Below, piece after piece: positions 17,775 through 26,309 of a stretch of DNA of 64,000 nucleotides (positions within the stretch are counted from its first letter, which is position 1; every line of letters begins with the position of its first letter). The position numbers and the translations under genes were made by a program. The notes under the pieces were generated by a model. That model was not told the DNA's origin. It was given only the letters and a program-made list of their open reading frames with translations, and ran no database searches. Where the stretch lies: the NCBI RefSeq assembly GCF_029919115.1, contig NZ_CP123990.1:1612001-1676000 (forward strand), in the 5' to 3' direction. The stretch is from Variovorax paradoxus (GTDB taxonomy: Bacteria; Pseudomonadota; Gammaproteobacteria; Burkholderiales; Burkholderiaceae_C).

Positions 17775-19118
17775 ATGGCAGACACAACAATCACACCAAC
17801 CAAGAAACTCCCCCTTTACCGTTCCCTTTACGTTCAGGTGATCACGGCAGTGATCATCGGCGTGCTGCTCGGGCATTTCTATCCCGCCATCGGCGAATCG
17901 ATGAAGCCGCTCGGCGACGGCTTCATCAAGCTCATCAAGATGATCATTGCGCCGATCATCTTCTGCACGGTGGTGGTGGGCATTGCCGGCATGGAAGACA
18001 TGAAGAAGGTCGGCAAGACCGGCGGCCTGGCACTGCTGTACTTCGAGATCGTGAGCACCGTTGCGCTCGTGGTCGGGCTGCTGCTGGTCAACGTGCTGCA
18101 GCCCGGCGCGGGCATGAACATCGACCCCGCCACGCTCGACACCAAGGCGATTGCCTCCTACACCGGCCCGGGCAAGATGACCGGCACGGTCGACTTTCTG
18201 CTCAACGTGATTCCCACCACGGTGGTCGACGCCTTTGCCAAGGGCGAAATCCTGCAGGTGCTGCTCATCGCGGTGCTGTTCGGCTTTGCGCTGCACCGCT
18301 TCGGCGGGCGCGGCACGCTGGTGTTCGACGTGATCGAGAAGGGCTCGCACGTGCTCTTCGTGATCGTCGGCTACATCATGAAGCTCGCACCCATCGGCGC
18401 CTTTGGTGCCATGGCCTTCACCATCGGCAAGTACGGCCTGGGCAGCCTGTTCTCGCTCGGCAAGCTGATGGGCACGTTCTACCTGACCTGCCTGCTGTTC
18501 ATCTTTGTGGTGCTGGGGCTCATTGCGCGCTTCCACGGCTTCAGCATCTGGAAGTTCATCAAGTACATCAAGGAAGAACTGCTGATCGTGCTGGGCACTT
18601 CGTCGTCCGAATCGGTGCTGCCGCGCATGATGGAGAAGATGGAAAACCTGGGCGCCAACAAGGCTTGCGTGGGGCTGGTCATTCCGACCGGCTATTCGTT
18701 CAACCTGGACGGCACTTCGATCTACCTGACGATGGCGGCGGTGTTCATTGCGCAGGCCACCAACACGCCGATGACGCTGACGCAGGAGATCACGTTGCTG
18801 GCCGTGCTGCTGCTGACGTCCAAGGGCGCGGCGGGCGTTACCGGAAGCGGCTTCATCGTGCTGGCGGCCACGCTGTCGGCCGTGGGCCATGTGCCGGTGG
18901 CCGGCCTGGCGCTCATCCTGGGCATCGATCGCTTCATGTCCGAGGCGCGCGCGCTGACCAACCTGATCGGCAACGGCGTGGCCACCATCGTGGTGGCCAA
19001 GTGGACCAATGAGCTCGACACCGAACGCTTGCGCGCCGGCCTCAACAACGAGAGCTGGGTCGAGTCGCAAGAGCCTGAAGTGCTCGAAGGTGCGCGCGTC
19101 AGCAAGATGGCCGACTGA
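17775..19118 (+). CDS. dctA: C4-dicarboxylate/proton (or sodium) symporter
   Basis: A 447-residue inner-membrane carrier for succinate, fumarate and malate. Family signatures: [20 protein letters not shown] at the N-terminus, [18 protein letters not shown], the Ser-rich re-entrant loop [20 protein letters not shown], and the substrate/ion motif [20 protein letters not shown]. Length is normal for DctA. Paired dctBD sensor/regulator genes are not adjacent, so regulation cannot be read from the neighbourhood. ATG 17775 follows CTGGAGG by five bases. Confidence 0.94.
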   Translation: MADTTITPTKKLPLYRSLYVQVITAVIIGVLLGHFYPAIGESMKPLGDGFIKLIKMIIAPIIFCTVVVGIAGMEDMKKVGKTGGLALLYFEIVSTVALVVGLLLVNVLQPGAGMNIDPATLDTKAIASYTGPGKMTGTVDFLLNVIPTTVVDAFAKGEILQVLLIAVLFGFALHRFGGRGTLVFDVIEKGSHVLFVIVGYIMKLAPIGAFGAMAFTIGKYGLGSLFSLGKLMGTFYLTCLLFIFVVLGLIARFHGFSIWKFIKYIKEELLIVLGTSSSESVLPRMMEKMENLGANKACVGLVIPTGYSFNLDGTSIYLTMAAVFIAQATNTPMTLTQEITLLAVLLLTSKGAAGVTGSGFIVLAATLSAVGHVPVAGLALILGIDRFMSEARALTNLIGNGVATIVVAKWTNELDTERLRAGLNNESWVESQEPEVLEGARVSKMAD

Positions 19119-19200
19119 TCACGCGCAGGGGCCGATGAAGGCCCCCGGCGAAAGGCCTGCGGAAGTAAAAGGCCGCGCATCGCTCCTGCAAAATGGAGCG

Positions 19201-20907
19201 ATGCCCCACAGTGTTTCACTCATCAACACCATCGCCGCCGGCCTGGGGCTGGCACTTGTGTTCGGCTTTTTTGCGGTGCGCCTGCGGCTGCCCGCGTTGG
19301 TCGGCTACCTGCTGGCGGGTGTGATCATCGGGCCCTTCACGCCGGGCTTCGTGGCCGATGCCGGCATTGCGGCGCAGCTGGCCGAAATAGGCGTGATGCT
19401 GCTGATGTTCGGCGTGGGCCTGCATTTTTCGCTCGACGACCTGCTGGCGGTGCGCAAGATCGCCTTGCCCGGCGCACTGGCGCAGATTGCGGTGGCCACG
19501 CTGCTTGGCGGTGCACTGGCACTCTGGTGGGACTGGTCCTGGGGCGAGGCGCTGGTCTTCGGGCTGGCGCTCTCGGTGGCAAGCACGGTCGTGCTGCTGC
19601 GGGCGCTCGAAAGCCTGGGCATTCTCGATTCGTTCACCGGCCGTATTGCCGTCGGTTGGCTGGTGGTCGAAGACCTGGCCATGGTGCTGGTTCTGGTGCT
19701 GATGCCGCCGCTCGCGGGCGCCCTGGGCGGCCATGCCGCCGCCGCCGATGCAGCAGGTGCCGCCGACCCGCTCTGGCAGACGCTCGGGCTCACGCTGCTG
19801 CAGGTGGGCGGCTTCGTGGCGCTCATGCTCGTGGTCGGAAGGCGGGCCTTTCCGTGGATTCTCTGGCAGGTGACGCGAACCGGCTCGCGCGAACTGTTCA
19901 CGCTGTGCGTGATTGCAGCGGCCGTCAGCATTGCGTTTGCGTCGGCGGCGCTGTTCGGCGTGTCGTTTGCGCTGGGCGCGTTCTTCGCGGGCATGGTCAT
20001 GCGCGAGTCGGAATTCAGCCACCGCGCGGCACAGGAGTCGCTGCCGCTGCGCGATGCCTTCGCGGTGCTGTTCTTCGTATCGGTGGGCATGCTGTTCGAC
20101 CCCTCGGTGCTCATCGACCGTCCGCTGCAGGTGCTGGCCGTGGTGGGGGTGATCGTGCTGGGCAAGTCGGTTGCCGCCTGTGCGCTTGTGCTGGCGTTTC
20201 GCTACCCCTTGGGTACCGCGCTCACCGTGAGCGCGAGCCTCGCGCAGATTGGGGAGTTCTCGTTCATCCTGGCGGGGCTTGGCGTCACGCTCGGCGTGCT
20301 GCCGGCCGAGGGCCAGAGCCTCATTTTGGCCGGGGCGTTGATTTCCATTGCCACCAATCCGCTGTGGTTCAGCCTTGTCGCTCCGTTGCAAAAATGGCTG
20401 CATGCCCGCATGCCGCTGGCGCGCGGGGTCGAGTCGCGCGACCATCCATTGGCCGAATTGCCGACCACCACAGAGGCCAGGTACCTCTCACGGCAGGTTG
20501 TGCTGGTGGGCTACGGGCGGGTCGGGCGTCGCATTGCGGCCGAGCTGGAGGCCAACGACATCCCCTATGTGGTGGCCGAGCAGAACCGCGAGCTGGTCGA
20601 GAAGCTGCGCGAAGCCGGCGTTGCCGCGGTGTGGGGCGATGCGGCCGACCCGGCCGTGCTGATTCAGGCGCACATTGCGCGGGCCCGCGTGCTGGTGGTT
20701 GCTACGCCCGACGCCCTCAACGTGCGCCAGATGATGGAAACCGCGCGCACGCTCAACCCCGCAATCGAGACCGTGATCCGCAGCCACAACGAAGACGAAG
20801 CCCGGCTGCTCACGCAGCAGACGGCCGCAACGGTTTTTCTTGGAGAGCACGAACTCGCACAGGCCATGGCCCGCGACGTGGTGCGGCGGGCCGCGGCAGC
20901 TGCTTAG
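19201..20907 (+). CDS. KefB/YbaL-family cation:proton antiporter with RCK domain
   Basis: A 568-residue protein. Residues 1-400 form a CPA2-type Na+/H+ exchanger domain of about 12 helices (LPALVGYLLAGVIIGPFTPG, EIGVMLLMFGVGLHFSLDDL). Residues 420-565 carry a TrkA-N/RCK nucleotide-binding domain with VVLVGYGRVGRRIAAELEAN, the GxGxxG Rossmann motif, and acidic residues after strand 2. It is probably a K+ or Na+ efflux system gated by a nucleotide. In length it is closer to YbaL than to the glutathione-gated KefB/KefC. The open frame runs back into dctA, but MPHSVSLINTIAAG at ATG 19201 is the family-like start. Confidence 0.9.
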   Translation: MPHSVSLINTIAAGLGLALVFGFFAVRLRLPALVGYLLAGVIIGPFTPGFVADAGIAAQLAEIGVMLLMFGVGLHFSLDDLLAVRKIALPGALAQIAVATLLGGALALWWDWSWGEALVFGLALSVASTVVLLRALESLGILDSFTGRIAVGWLVVEDLAMVLVLVLMPPLAGALGGHAAAADAAGAADPLWQTLGLTLLQVGGFVALMLVVGRRAFPWILWQVTRTGSRELFTLCVIAAAVSIAFASAALFGVSFALGAFFAGMVMRESEFSHRAAQESLPLRDAFAVLFFVSVGMLFDPSVLIDRPLQVLAVVGVIVLGKSVAACALVLAFRYPLGTALTVSASLAQIGEFSFILAGLGVTLGVLPAEGQSLILAGALISIATNPLWFSLVAPLQKWLHARMPLARGVESRDHPLAELPTTTEARYLSRQVVLVGYGRVGRRIAAELEANDIPYVVAEQNRELVEKLREAGVAAVWGDAADPAVLIQAHIARARVLVVATPDALNVRQMMETARTLNPAIETVIRSHNEDEARLLTQQTAATVFLGEHELAQAMARDVVRRAAAAA

Positions 20908-20934
20908 CCGCCTGGTGCAAGCGCTTCAGGGGCT

Positions 20935-21339
20935 TCAGAGGTCTTCGATAACGAGCGTGCGGTAGCGCTGGGCGATTGAATAGGGCACGGCACGCACCAC
21001 GTCCATCACGCGGTTTGCCGCTTCTTCGTTCTTCGTCCTGACCAGCAAGGCCGTGTGGCCTTCGCGGGCTAGCTTGGTGTACGCGCGAACGGTGGCGGCG
21101 TCGGTGCCCGCCGAAGGCAGCGGGTCGTCCGACTCCTTCACCGTGGGCGTGATTTCCTCGAGCACCGTTTCAGGGGGAATCAGGTAGATCTCGTCGCCGC
21201 TCACACCCTTTTGAAGCAGCTGATGGCCGATGCGGTTCGCATCTTCCGCGCTCGGAAACATCACGATCGAGTAGCCGGTCGGATAGAAAGCGCCGCCGAT
21301 GGTCGCTCGCATATTGGGTTCTAGGACGAAATTCTTCAT
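20935..21339 (-). CDS. Conserved hypothetical protein
   Basis: A 134-residue soluble protein I do not recognise by name. It has an alternating pattern in which GYSIVMFPSAEDANRIGHQL and GHTALLVRTKNEEAANRVMD are two similar halves: beta strand, then a helix that starts with an acidic pair and Ala-Asn-Arg. This suggests an internally duplicated alpha/beta fold, somewhat like stress proteins that contain paired small domains. ATG 21339 is preceded by AGGAGG at nine bases, strong support for real translation. It is convergent with the antiporter gene and divergent from the hom leader region. Confidence 0.7.
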   Translation of the reverse strand: MKNFVLEPNMRATIGGAFYPTGYSIVMFPSAEDANRIGHQLLQKGVSGDEIYLIPPETVLEEITPTVKESDDPLPSAGTDAATVRAYTKLAREGHTALLVRTKNEEAANRVMDVVRAVPYSIAQRYRTLVIEDL

Positions 21340-21541
21340 GGTGCTGCCTCCTGGTTATGCCGTTCTGCAGTTCTTTGCTTGCTCACGACGCTAGGCCTTC
21401 GGCCGGCCCGGTTCTGTAGGCCTGCTCCCTATATTTCCGCAGGTTGGCACGGCAAAGCGTGCGCAATGCCCCGGCAAGCTCCTGTACACTGGCTGCCTCA
21501 TGTCTTGCCGCTTCTTCCCCACTGCCGATTGCGTCGCCTCC

Positions 21542-21631
21542 ATGGCTCGCATGATGCCGCCTGCTTTTGCGCGGGCGAATGGGGCATTGGTTGCACGAAT
21601 GATTACCACCATTACCACCGCGGCCACCTGA
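21542..21631 (+). CDS. thrL: Threonine/isoleucine-coded leader peptide of hom
   Basis: A short frame ending ATG ATT ACC ACC ATT ACC ACC GCG GCC ACC TGA (21599-21631), encoding MITTITTAAT. The frame is open upstream to ATG 21542 (29 residues) and ATG 21500 (43 residues); no clear ribosome site distinguishes them. Seven of the last nine codons before the stop are Thr or Ile, the same bias as the E. coli thr leader. The stop lies inside the first arm of a perfect hairpin, and a terminator follows 62 bases later, just before hom. This arrangement points to transcription attenuation by Thr/Ile-tRNA supply. The gene symbol is by analogy only. Confidence 0.78.
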   Translation: MARMMPPAFARANGALVARMITTITTAAT

Positions 21632-21664
21632 GCACGCGCAGGTGGCCGTTTCGGCAGCCACCTG
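21621..21664 (+). promoter_or_regulatory. Attenuator hairpin region overlapping the leader stop codon
   Basis: CGGCCACCTG (21621-21630) and CAGGTGGCCG (21639-21648) form a perfect 10-base-pair hairpin around an 8-base loop. A further copy, GCCACCTG (21657-21664), can pair with the same CAGGTGGC instead. So one middle segment has two possible partners, as in classical attenuators. How the alternatives connect to the downstream terminator is not fully resolved by eye. Confidence 0.65.
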
Positions 21665-21692
21665 GTGTATCGCTCTTCTCCCCGAATGATTG

Positions 21693-21726
21693 AAACCCAG
21701 CTCTGGCAGCTGGGTTTTTGTTTTTT
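21693..21726 (+). terminator. Intrinsic terminator between the leader peptide and hom
   Basis: AAACCCAGCT (21693-21702), loop CTGGC, AGCTGGGTTT (21708-21717), then TTGTTTTTT. It ends 15 bases before the hom start codon, so it must be read through for hom expression. Its position after a Thr/Ile leader makes it the likely attenuator terminator. Confidence 0.85.
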
Positions 21727-21741
21727 CATCCGGAGATTTCC

Positions 21742-23100
21742 ATGTACCGCGATCCAGTCCAGTCACTCGAACCCTTGCCCAGCCGCAGCGCGGCCGTCCG
21801 CGCCCTGCGCGTGGGCATGATCGGCATTGGCACCGTCGGCTCTGGCACCTTTCGCGTGCTGGCACGCAACCAGGCAGAAATTGCAGGCCGCGCCGGACGG
21901 CCGATCGAGGTGGTGATGGTCGCGGCGCGCAACCTGGCACGGGCCGCCGATGTCGTGGGCGGGAACGTCCCGCTCACGGACGATCCGATGCGCGTTGCCG
22001 CGCATCCTGACGTCGATGTGGTGGTCGAGGTGGCGGGCGGCACCGGCCCGGCACGCGACTGGGTGCTGGCTGCCATTGCCCACGGCAAGCATGTGGTCAC
22101 CGCCAACAAGGCCTTGCTCGCGGTGCACGGCGCCGAGATTTTTGCGGCCGCGCGGGAGCATGGCGTGGCCGTGGCCTATGAAGGTGCCGTGGCGGTGAGC
22201 ATTCCCATCGTCAAGGCGCTGCGCGAAGGCCTTGCGGCCAACAGCATCGAGTGGGTGGCGGGCATCATCAACGGCACCACCAATTTCATCCTGAGCAAGA
22301 TGCGCGACGAGGGCCTGGATTTCGGCGCCGCGCTCGCACAGGCCCAGGCGCTGGGCTACGCCGAGGCCGACCCGGCCTTCGACGTCGAGGGCATCGACGC
22401 CGCGCACAAGCTCTCGCTGCTGGCCTCCAACGCATTCGGCACCCAGGTGCGCTTCGATGACGTGCAGGTGGAAGGCATCACGGCCCTACAGCGGGTGGAC
22501 GTGGCCTGCGCCGAGCAGCTGGGCTACCGCATCAAGCTGCTGGGCGTGGCGCGGCGGCGGAAAGAGGGCGTGGAGCTGCGCGTCCAGCCCGCACTGGTGC
22601 CGGCCTCTCACCTCATGGCCCACGTGAACGGGTCGATGAACGGCGTCATGGTCAAGGGCGATGCCGCCGGCGTGACGATGTACTACGGTGCGGGTGCCGG
22701 CTCCGAGCAGACCGCGTCGGCGGTGATTGCCGACCTGGTCGATGTGGCCCGGCTGCCCGGCACCAGCGCCGCGCAGCGCGTGCCGCACCTGGGTTTCCAT
22801 GCGCACGCAATGACGACGCTGCCGGTGGTTGCCCGTGCCGATGTGTGTTCGCCGCACTACCTGCGGGTGCCCGTGCATGCCGCAAGCGCCATCGAGTCGG
22901 TGGCAAGCTGGGCGGCTGGCCAGCAGTTGCCGGTGCGCCAAGTAGCCCTTGCGGCGCCGCAGCCCGGCACCGGCCCTCAGGTGCTGGTGCTGACGCAACC
23001 GGTGCGGCAGGGGGCGATGGACTTGGCGGTGCACGCGCTCCAGGCGCACCCGGATGTGGCGGGCGCGGTAACGGTGCTGCGGGTAGAGGAACTGGCCTGA
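21742..23100 (+). CDS. hom: Homoserine dehydrogenase
   Basis: A 452-residue NAD(P)-dependent enzyme that reduces aspartate semialdehyde to homoserine, the branch point to threonine, isoleucine and methionine. The Rossmann motif is VGMIGIGTVGSGTFRVL, the substrate region is VVTANKALLAVHG and AVSIPIVKALREGL, and GIINGTTNFILSKM plus AEADPAFDVEGIDAAHKL are diagnostic. A C-terminal ACT-like regulatory part starts near residue 365 but is weakly conserved to the eye. ATG 21742 follows CGGAGA. Unusually, thrC does not follow; the next gene is a DUF1090 protein. The upstream leader and terminator imply attenuation control. Confidence 0.92.
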   Translation: MYRDPVQSLEPLPSRSAAVRALRVGMIGIGTVGSGTFRVLARNQAEIAGRAGRPIEVVMVAARNLARAADVVGGNVPLTDDPMRVAAHPDVDVVVEVAGGTGPARDWVLAAIAHGKHVVTANKALLAVHGAEIFAAAREHGVAVAYEGAVAVSIPIVKALREGLAANSIEWVAGIINGTTNFILSKMRDEGLDFGAALAQAQALGYAEADPAFDVEGIDAAHKLSLLASNAFGTQVRFDDVQVEGITALQRVDVACAEQLGYRIKLLGVARRRKEGVELRVQPALVPASHLMAHVNGSMNGVMVKGDAAGVTMYYGAGAGSEQTASAVIADLVDVARLPGTSAAQRVPHLGFHAHAMTTLPVVARADVCSPHYLRVPVHAASAIESVASWAAGQQLPVRQVALAAPQPGTGPQVLVLTQPVRQGAMDLAVHALQAHPDVAGAVTVLRVEELA

Positions 23101-23223
23101 GGCCTTTTCTTCCAACTGGGACAGAATGCGCCCGGACGCGGGCGTCTGCACCGCACATGCAACTGGAGCCGCAATGGATGTCGATTGGTCAGTCAACTCT
23201 CGAGAGCGCGGAGGGAGCCGCGC

Positions 23224-23559
23224 ATGAAGCGCTGGCTGTTGGCCCTTGTTCTGGCTTGGACGGCCCACGCCTTCGCCCAACCGGCGGAGCACGCGAAGCC
23301 GGGGGAAGGCGCGTCTTGCGAGGCGGAAGAAACCGCACTCGAGCGGGAGATGGACCTGGCCCGTTCCCGGGGCCAGATGCTGCGCCGGCGGCAGCTTGCC
23401 GAAACCCTCGCAGCGCTGCGCACGCGTTGCCACGGGACGGAGTCTCAGCAGAGCCGTACGGCCCGCATCGACAAGCTCGAGCAGGAAATCCGCACGCTCC
23501 GCTCGGAGCTGGAGCGCGCCGAAGAGCAACTGCGCGAACTGCGAAACGAACGCCCGTGA
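23224..23559 (+). CDS. DUF1090-type periplasmic protein
   Basis: A 111-residue protein with a signal peptide (MKRWLLALVLAWTAHAFAQP). The mature part is largely helical and coiled-coil-like: CEAEETALEREMDLARSRGQ, a second Cys at RTRCHG, then EQEIRTLRSELERAEEQLRE. Two Cys in this spacing with a long charged helix are typical of the YqjC/DUF1090 family, whose function is unknown. The ATG at 23224 follows GGAGGGAG. It lies 123 bases after hom on the same strand. Confidence 0.75.
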   Translation: MKRWLLALVLAWTAHAFAQPAEHAKPGEGASCEAEETALEREMDLARSRGQMLRRRQLAETLAALRTRCHGTESQQSRTARIDKLEQEIRTLRSELERAEEQLRELRNERP

Positions 23560-23590
23560 CGGGCTGCCTCGTCTCGCACCAGGCTAAAGA

Positions 23591-24442
23591 CTAAAGCCGC
23601 GGCAGCTGCATGCGCACGCGCCGCGCTGCTTCTTCCTGGCGCGCATCGTCCACTTCGCGCAGCACATTGCCCAGGTCGACGGGCCCGGTTTCGCGCACGT
23701 GGGTGCCGGTCAGCACCGATTCGACGCGCAGCAGGCCGCGCTCATACAGGTGCCAGATCTCGTCGCCATAGTGCGTGCCCAGCAGCTCCGGCGCAAACTG
23801 GCCGAAGAAGTTGCGCAGGTTCTCCACGTCGCGCAGCAGCATGCGCCTGGCGTGGTTGTTGCCCGCCGCGTCCACCGCCTGCGGCAGGTCGATGACCACC
23901 GGTCCGTCGGCCGACAGCAGCACATTGAACTCCGACAAGTCGCCATGCACGACGCCTGCGCACAGCATGCGTACCACCTCTTTGAGCAGGCTGCCGTGGT
24001 GGCGCACCGCTTCTTCGGGCGTAAAGGCCACGTCGTTGAGGCGCGGCGCCGCATCGCCATTGGCGTCGGTCACCAACTCCATCAGCAGTACGCCTTCAAG
24101 AAAGTTGTAGGGCACCGGCACGCGCACGCCGGCTGCCGCAAGGCGGTAGAGCGCATCGACCTCGGCGCTTTGCCAGATGGCCTCGGTCACTTGTCGGCCG
24201 AAGCGGGTGCCCTTTGCCATGGCGCGCGTTTCGCGCGAATTGCGCACGCGGCGGTTCTCGGTGTAGTCGACGGCCTGGCGAAAGCTGCGCTTGTCGGCTT
24301 CCTTGTAGACCTTGGCGCAACGTGTCTCGTCGCCGCAGCGCACCACGTACACCATGGCTTCCTTGCCGCTCATCAGCTGGCGTACCACCGTGTCGATCAG
24401 GCCTTCGTCGACCAGCGACTGCAGTCGTGGCGGTGCTTTCAT
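23591..24442 (-). CDS. RIO1-like serine/threonine protein kinase (PA4780 type)
   Basis: A 283-residue bacterial RIO kinase. It has the ATP-binding region MSGKEAMVYVVRCGDETRCA with the catalytic Lys in CAKVYK, the catalytic loop VVHGDLSEFNVLL, and the metal motif in VVIDLPQAVD. The HGDLSEFN and IDLPQ signatures distinguish RIO from Hanks-type kinases. Bacterial homologues are widespread in Pseudomonas and Burkholderiales; the substrate is unknown. It is a single gene convergent with the DUF1090 gene. ATG 24442 is preceded by GAGGGAGCAACATCA. Confidence 0.9.
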   Translation of the reverse strand: MKAPPRLQSLVDEGLIDTVVRQLMSGKEAMVYVVRCGDETRCAKVYKEADKRSFRQAVDYTENRRVRNSRETRAMAKGTRFGRQVTEAIWQSAEVDALYRLAAAGVRVPVPYNFLEGVLLMELVTDANGDAAPRLNDVAFTPEEAVRHHGSLLKEVVRMLCAGVVHGDLSEFNVLLSADGPVVIDLPQAVDAAGNNHARRMLLRDVENLRNFFGQFAPELLGTHYGDEIWHLYERGLLRVESVLTGTHVRETGPVDLGNVLREVDDARQEEAARRVRMQLPRL

Positions 24443-24739
24443 TGATGTTGCTCCCTCTGGGCCAGCGGGCGGGTCGTGAGGAAGGCCCTCAGGCTTTCCG
24501 GGCCGATCTGGTAGGCCGCATCATGCCTGTGCGCGAAGGCCTGCTGCTGAGCCATATCAGCTTTCGCGCGTTGTTTCAAAGGCGGGCGCACCGTTTCCAC
24601 GTCGCGATTGCCGGGATTCCACTCGCCAAGGGTTTGTACTTAGATGTGGTCGCAGAATTGTTTTACGGACCTGCCCATCAAGCGAAAACGGTTCGAAGCA
24701 TCTCCAACCAACTTCAAGTCATTGAACAAAGGAAACTGA
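24443..24739. other. Intergenic stretch with no recognised gene
   Basis: The 297 bases between the RIO kinase start and the DUF4148-like gene hold an open plus frame, but it has no family resemblance and no suitable start. The last 60 bases are lower in GC and end in AAAGGAAACTGA, the ribosome site of the next gene, so a promoter is expected here. No palindrome or RNA element stood out. Confidence 0.5.
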
Positions 24740-25120
24740 ATGACCGCCTCCAAGCTCTTTTCCGCCGCTGCATTGGCCCTGGTAACCGCCGCTGGCGTCG
24801 CCCATGCCGAAACCTATGAAGGCGTCCATCCCCTGACCTCCGCCGAAAGCCGCGCCGACGTGGCCGCCGGCGCTGTGGTTGCCGCGCGTGTGGGCAATCC
24901 CTACGCCACCGGTGCCGATTCGGGACCAACCTCTGCGCCGGTCGCCATGAACAGTCGCGAAGCCGTACGCGCCGAAGCGGTGGCCACGGTTCGCAGCGCC
25001 GATCCGTACGCCGAAGGCGCCTCGTCGGGTGTTGCCCCGATGGTGGCGGGCGCGGTAGACCGTGCAACGGTGCGTGCCCAAGCCTATGCTGCCGCGCGCG
25101 GCGACGCTCTGCCCCTGTAG
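24740..25120 (+). CDS. Exported DUF4148-like Ala-rich protein
   Basis: A 126-residue protein with a clear signal peptide (LFSAAALALVTAAGVAHA, cleaved before ETYEG). The mature part has two related units, SRADVAAGAVVAARVGNPYA followed by TGADSG, and REAVRAEAVATVRSADPYA followed by EGASSG. This helix plus (D/N)PYA-turn pattern is typical of the small periplasmic DUF4148-like proteins abundant in Burkholderiales. Function unknown. The start ATG follows AAAGGA by six bases, and the gene is closed by a strong terminator. Confidence 0.78.
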   Translation: MTASKLFSAAALALVTAAGVAHAETYEGVHPLTSAESRADVAAGAVVAARVGNPYATGADSGPTSAPVAMNSREAVRAEAVATVRSADPYAEGASSGVAPMVAGAVDRATVRAQAYAAARGDALPL

Positions 25121-25167
25121 TTGCCGTAGCAGCCACACCTCGTCTGCAATGACGACGTGCGCCAGAG

Positions 25168-25202
25168 GCCGGTCCTGCGAAAGCAGGCCCGGCTTTTTCT
25201 TT
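25168..25202 (+). terminator. Rho-independent terminator after the DUF4148-like gene
   Basis: GCCGG-T-CCTGC (25168-25178), GAAA loop, GCAGG-C-CCGGC (25183-25193), then TTTTTCTTT. The stem has one internal mismatch. It lies 47 bases after the stop codon. Confidence 0.88.
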
Positions 25203-25265
25203 GGGCACACCAGCGGCGCAATGCTGAGCTAAGGTAGCCGGTCGGCTCAGGCCAGGATCTTGAAA

Positions 25266-26234
25266 ATGAACAACACAGGCAAGCTCGCTGTATTCCTTCT
25301 CGCATGCGCAATGGGCCTCGGCGCCCAGGCGCAGGAGTGGCCCGCCAAACCCGTTCGCGTCATCGTTCCCGCGCCGCCCGGCAGCTCGCTCGACCTGATC
25401 GCCCGCACGCTGGCAGACCGGCTGCGAACGATGTGGAAGCAGCCCGTCGTCATCGAGACCAAGCCGGGCGCAGGCGGCCTGATCGGCATGGACGCGGTGG
25501 CGAAGGCGCCGCATGACGGGTACACGCTGGGCATCGGCTTCAACGGGCCGATTGCCTTCGGCCCCTACATGTACAGCCGCATGCCGTATGCACCCGCGCG
25601 CGACCTGGTACCCATCGTGCTCACGACATCGCAGCCCAACGTGCTGGCGGTGCAGGCGAGCAATCCCGCCACCACATTGCCGGAATTCGTGGCTTGGGCA
25701 AAGAAGCAGGGCAACGGGTTCAGCTATGCGTCGGTGGGAGCGGGGAGTTCATCCCATCTCACGATGGAGCTGTTTCGCAGCACCGCGGGCATAGAGGCTG
25801 TGCATGTGCCTTACGCGGGCTCGCCGCCGGCAGGGCTTTCGGTGGCGGCGGGCGATACGCAGGCGCTGTTCACCGTGGCGCCGGCACTGCTGCCGCTCAT
25901 CCAGGGCAAGCGCATCAAGCTGCTGGCGATCACCAGCGCAAAGCGCTCCGAGCTCATGAAAGAGCTGCCCACGGTCGCCGAGTCCGGCTACCCCGGTTTC
26001 GAATCGCTGGCCTGGAACGGCCTGTTCACCGCAAGCGGCACGCCGCCCGATGTGGTTCGCCGCATCAACGCCGACGTGAACAACGTGCTGCAAGAGCCGG
26101 CCGTGCGCGAGCTGCTGGCCAATCAGGGGCTCGTGGCGGGCGGCGGCTCGACGGAAGAGTTCAGGTCCTTCATCGACAGCGAGGGCCGCAAGTGGGGGGC
26201 CATCATCGGCAAGGTCGGCATCCGGCTGGAGTAA
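25266..26234 (+). CDS. Bug/TctC-family extracytoplasmic solute receptor
   Basis: A 322-residue periplasmic binding protein. The signal peptide LAVFLLACAMGLGAQA is followed by the Bug core: EWPAKPVRVIVPAPPGSSLD, IETKPGAGGLIGMDAVAKAP, and HVPYAGSPPAGLSVAAGDTQ. Such proteins deliver carboxylates or other small ligands to tripartite tricarboxylate transporters or act as orphan receptors. No TctA/TctB genes are adjacent, so it is an orphan. It precedes an AtuA-like gene pair and another Bug gene, suggesting a shared catabolic theme. ATG 25266 was chosen with AGGA about ten bases upstream. Confidence 0.9.
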   Translation: MNNTGKLAVFLLACAMGLGAQAQEWPAKPVRVIVPAPPGSSLDLIARTLADRLRTMWKQPVVIETKPGAGGLIGMDAVAKAPHDGYTLGIGFNGPIAFGPYMYSRMPYAPARDLVPIVLTTSQPNVLAVQASNPATTLPEFVAWAKKQGNGFSYASVGAGSSSHLTMELFRSTAGIEAVHVPYAGSPPAGLSVAAGDTQALFTVAPALLPLIQGKRIKLLAITSAKRSELMKELPTVAESGYPGFESLAWNGLFTASGTPPDVVRRINADVNNVLQEPAVRELLANQGLVAGGGSTEEFRSFIDSEGRKWGAIIGKVGIRLE

Positions 26235-26274
26235 TGATCCGAAATTTGGATCAATTGATCTGAATTTTCGATTT
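26235..26274. promoter_or_regulatory. Tandem operator-like palindromes upstream of the AtuA-like operon
   Basis: TGATCCGAAATTTGGATCA (26235-26253) is an almost perfect dyad. A second, weaker copy, TGATCTGAATTTTCGATTT, starts at 26256, 21 bases on, so both would face the same side of the helix. They begin right after the preceding stop codon. A repressor or activator site is likely, but no dedicated regulator is adjacent. Confidence 0.5.
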
Positions 26275-26309
26275 TACGGATGACGGCGGGCTGCCTACAG
26301 TCCGCCTCG

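Noticed and set aside
19129..19148. GGGGCC/GGCCCC hairpin after dctA as a terminator
   Set aside because: The stem is short and no T-run follows; it may only be local GC-rich symmetry.
19009..19200. Upstream extension of the KefB/YbaL-like gene into dctA
   Set aside because: The extra residues are out-of-frame dctA sequence; the membrane domain begins at ATG 19201.
24460..24720. Open plus-strand frame before the DUF4148-like gene
   Set aside because: No family resemblance, no ribosome site, and it runs out of frame through the signal peptide of the next gene.
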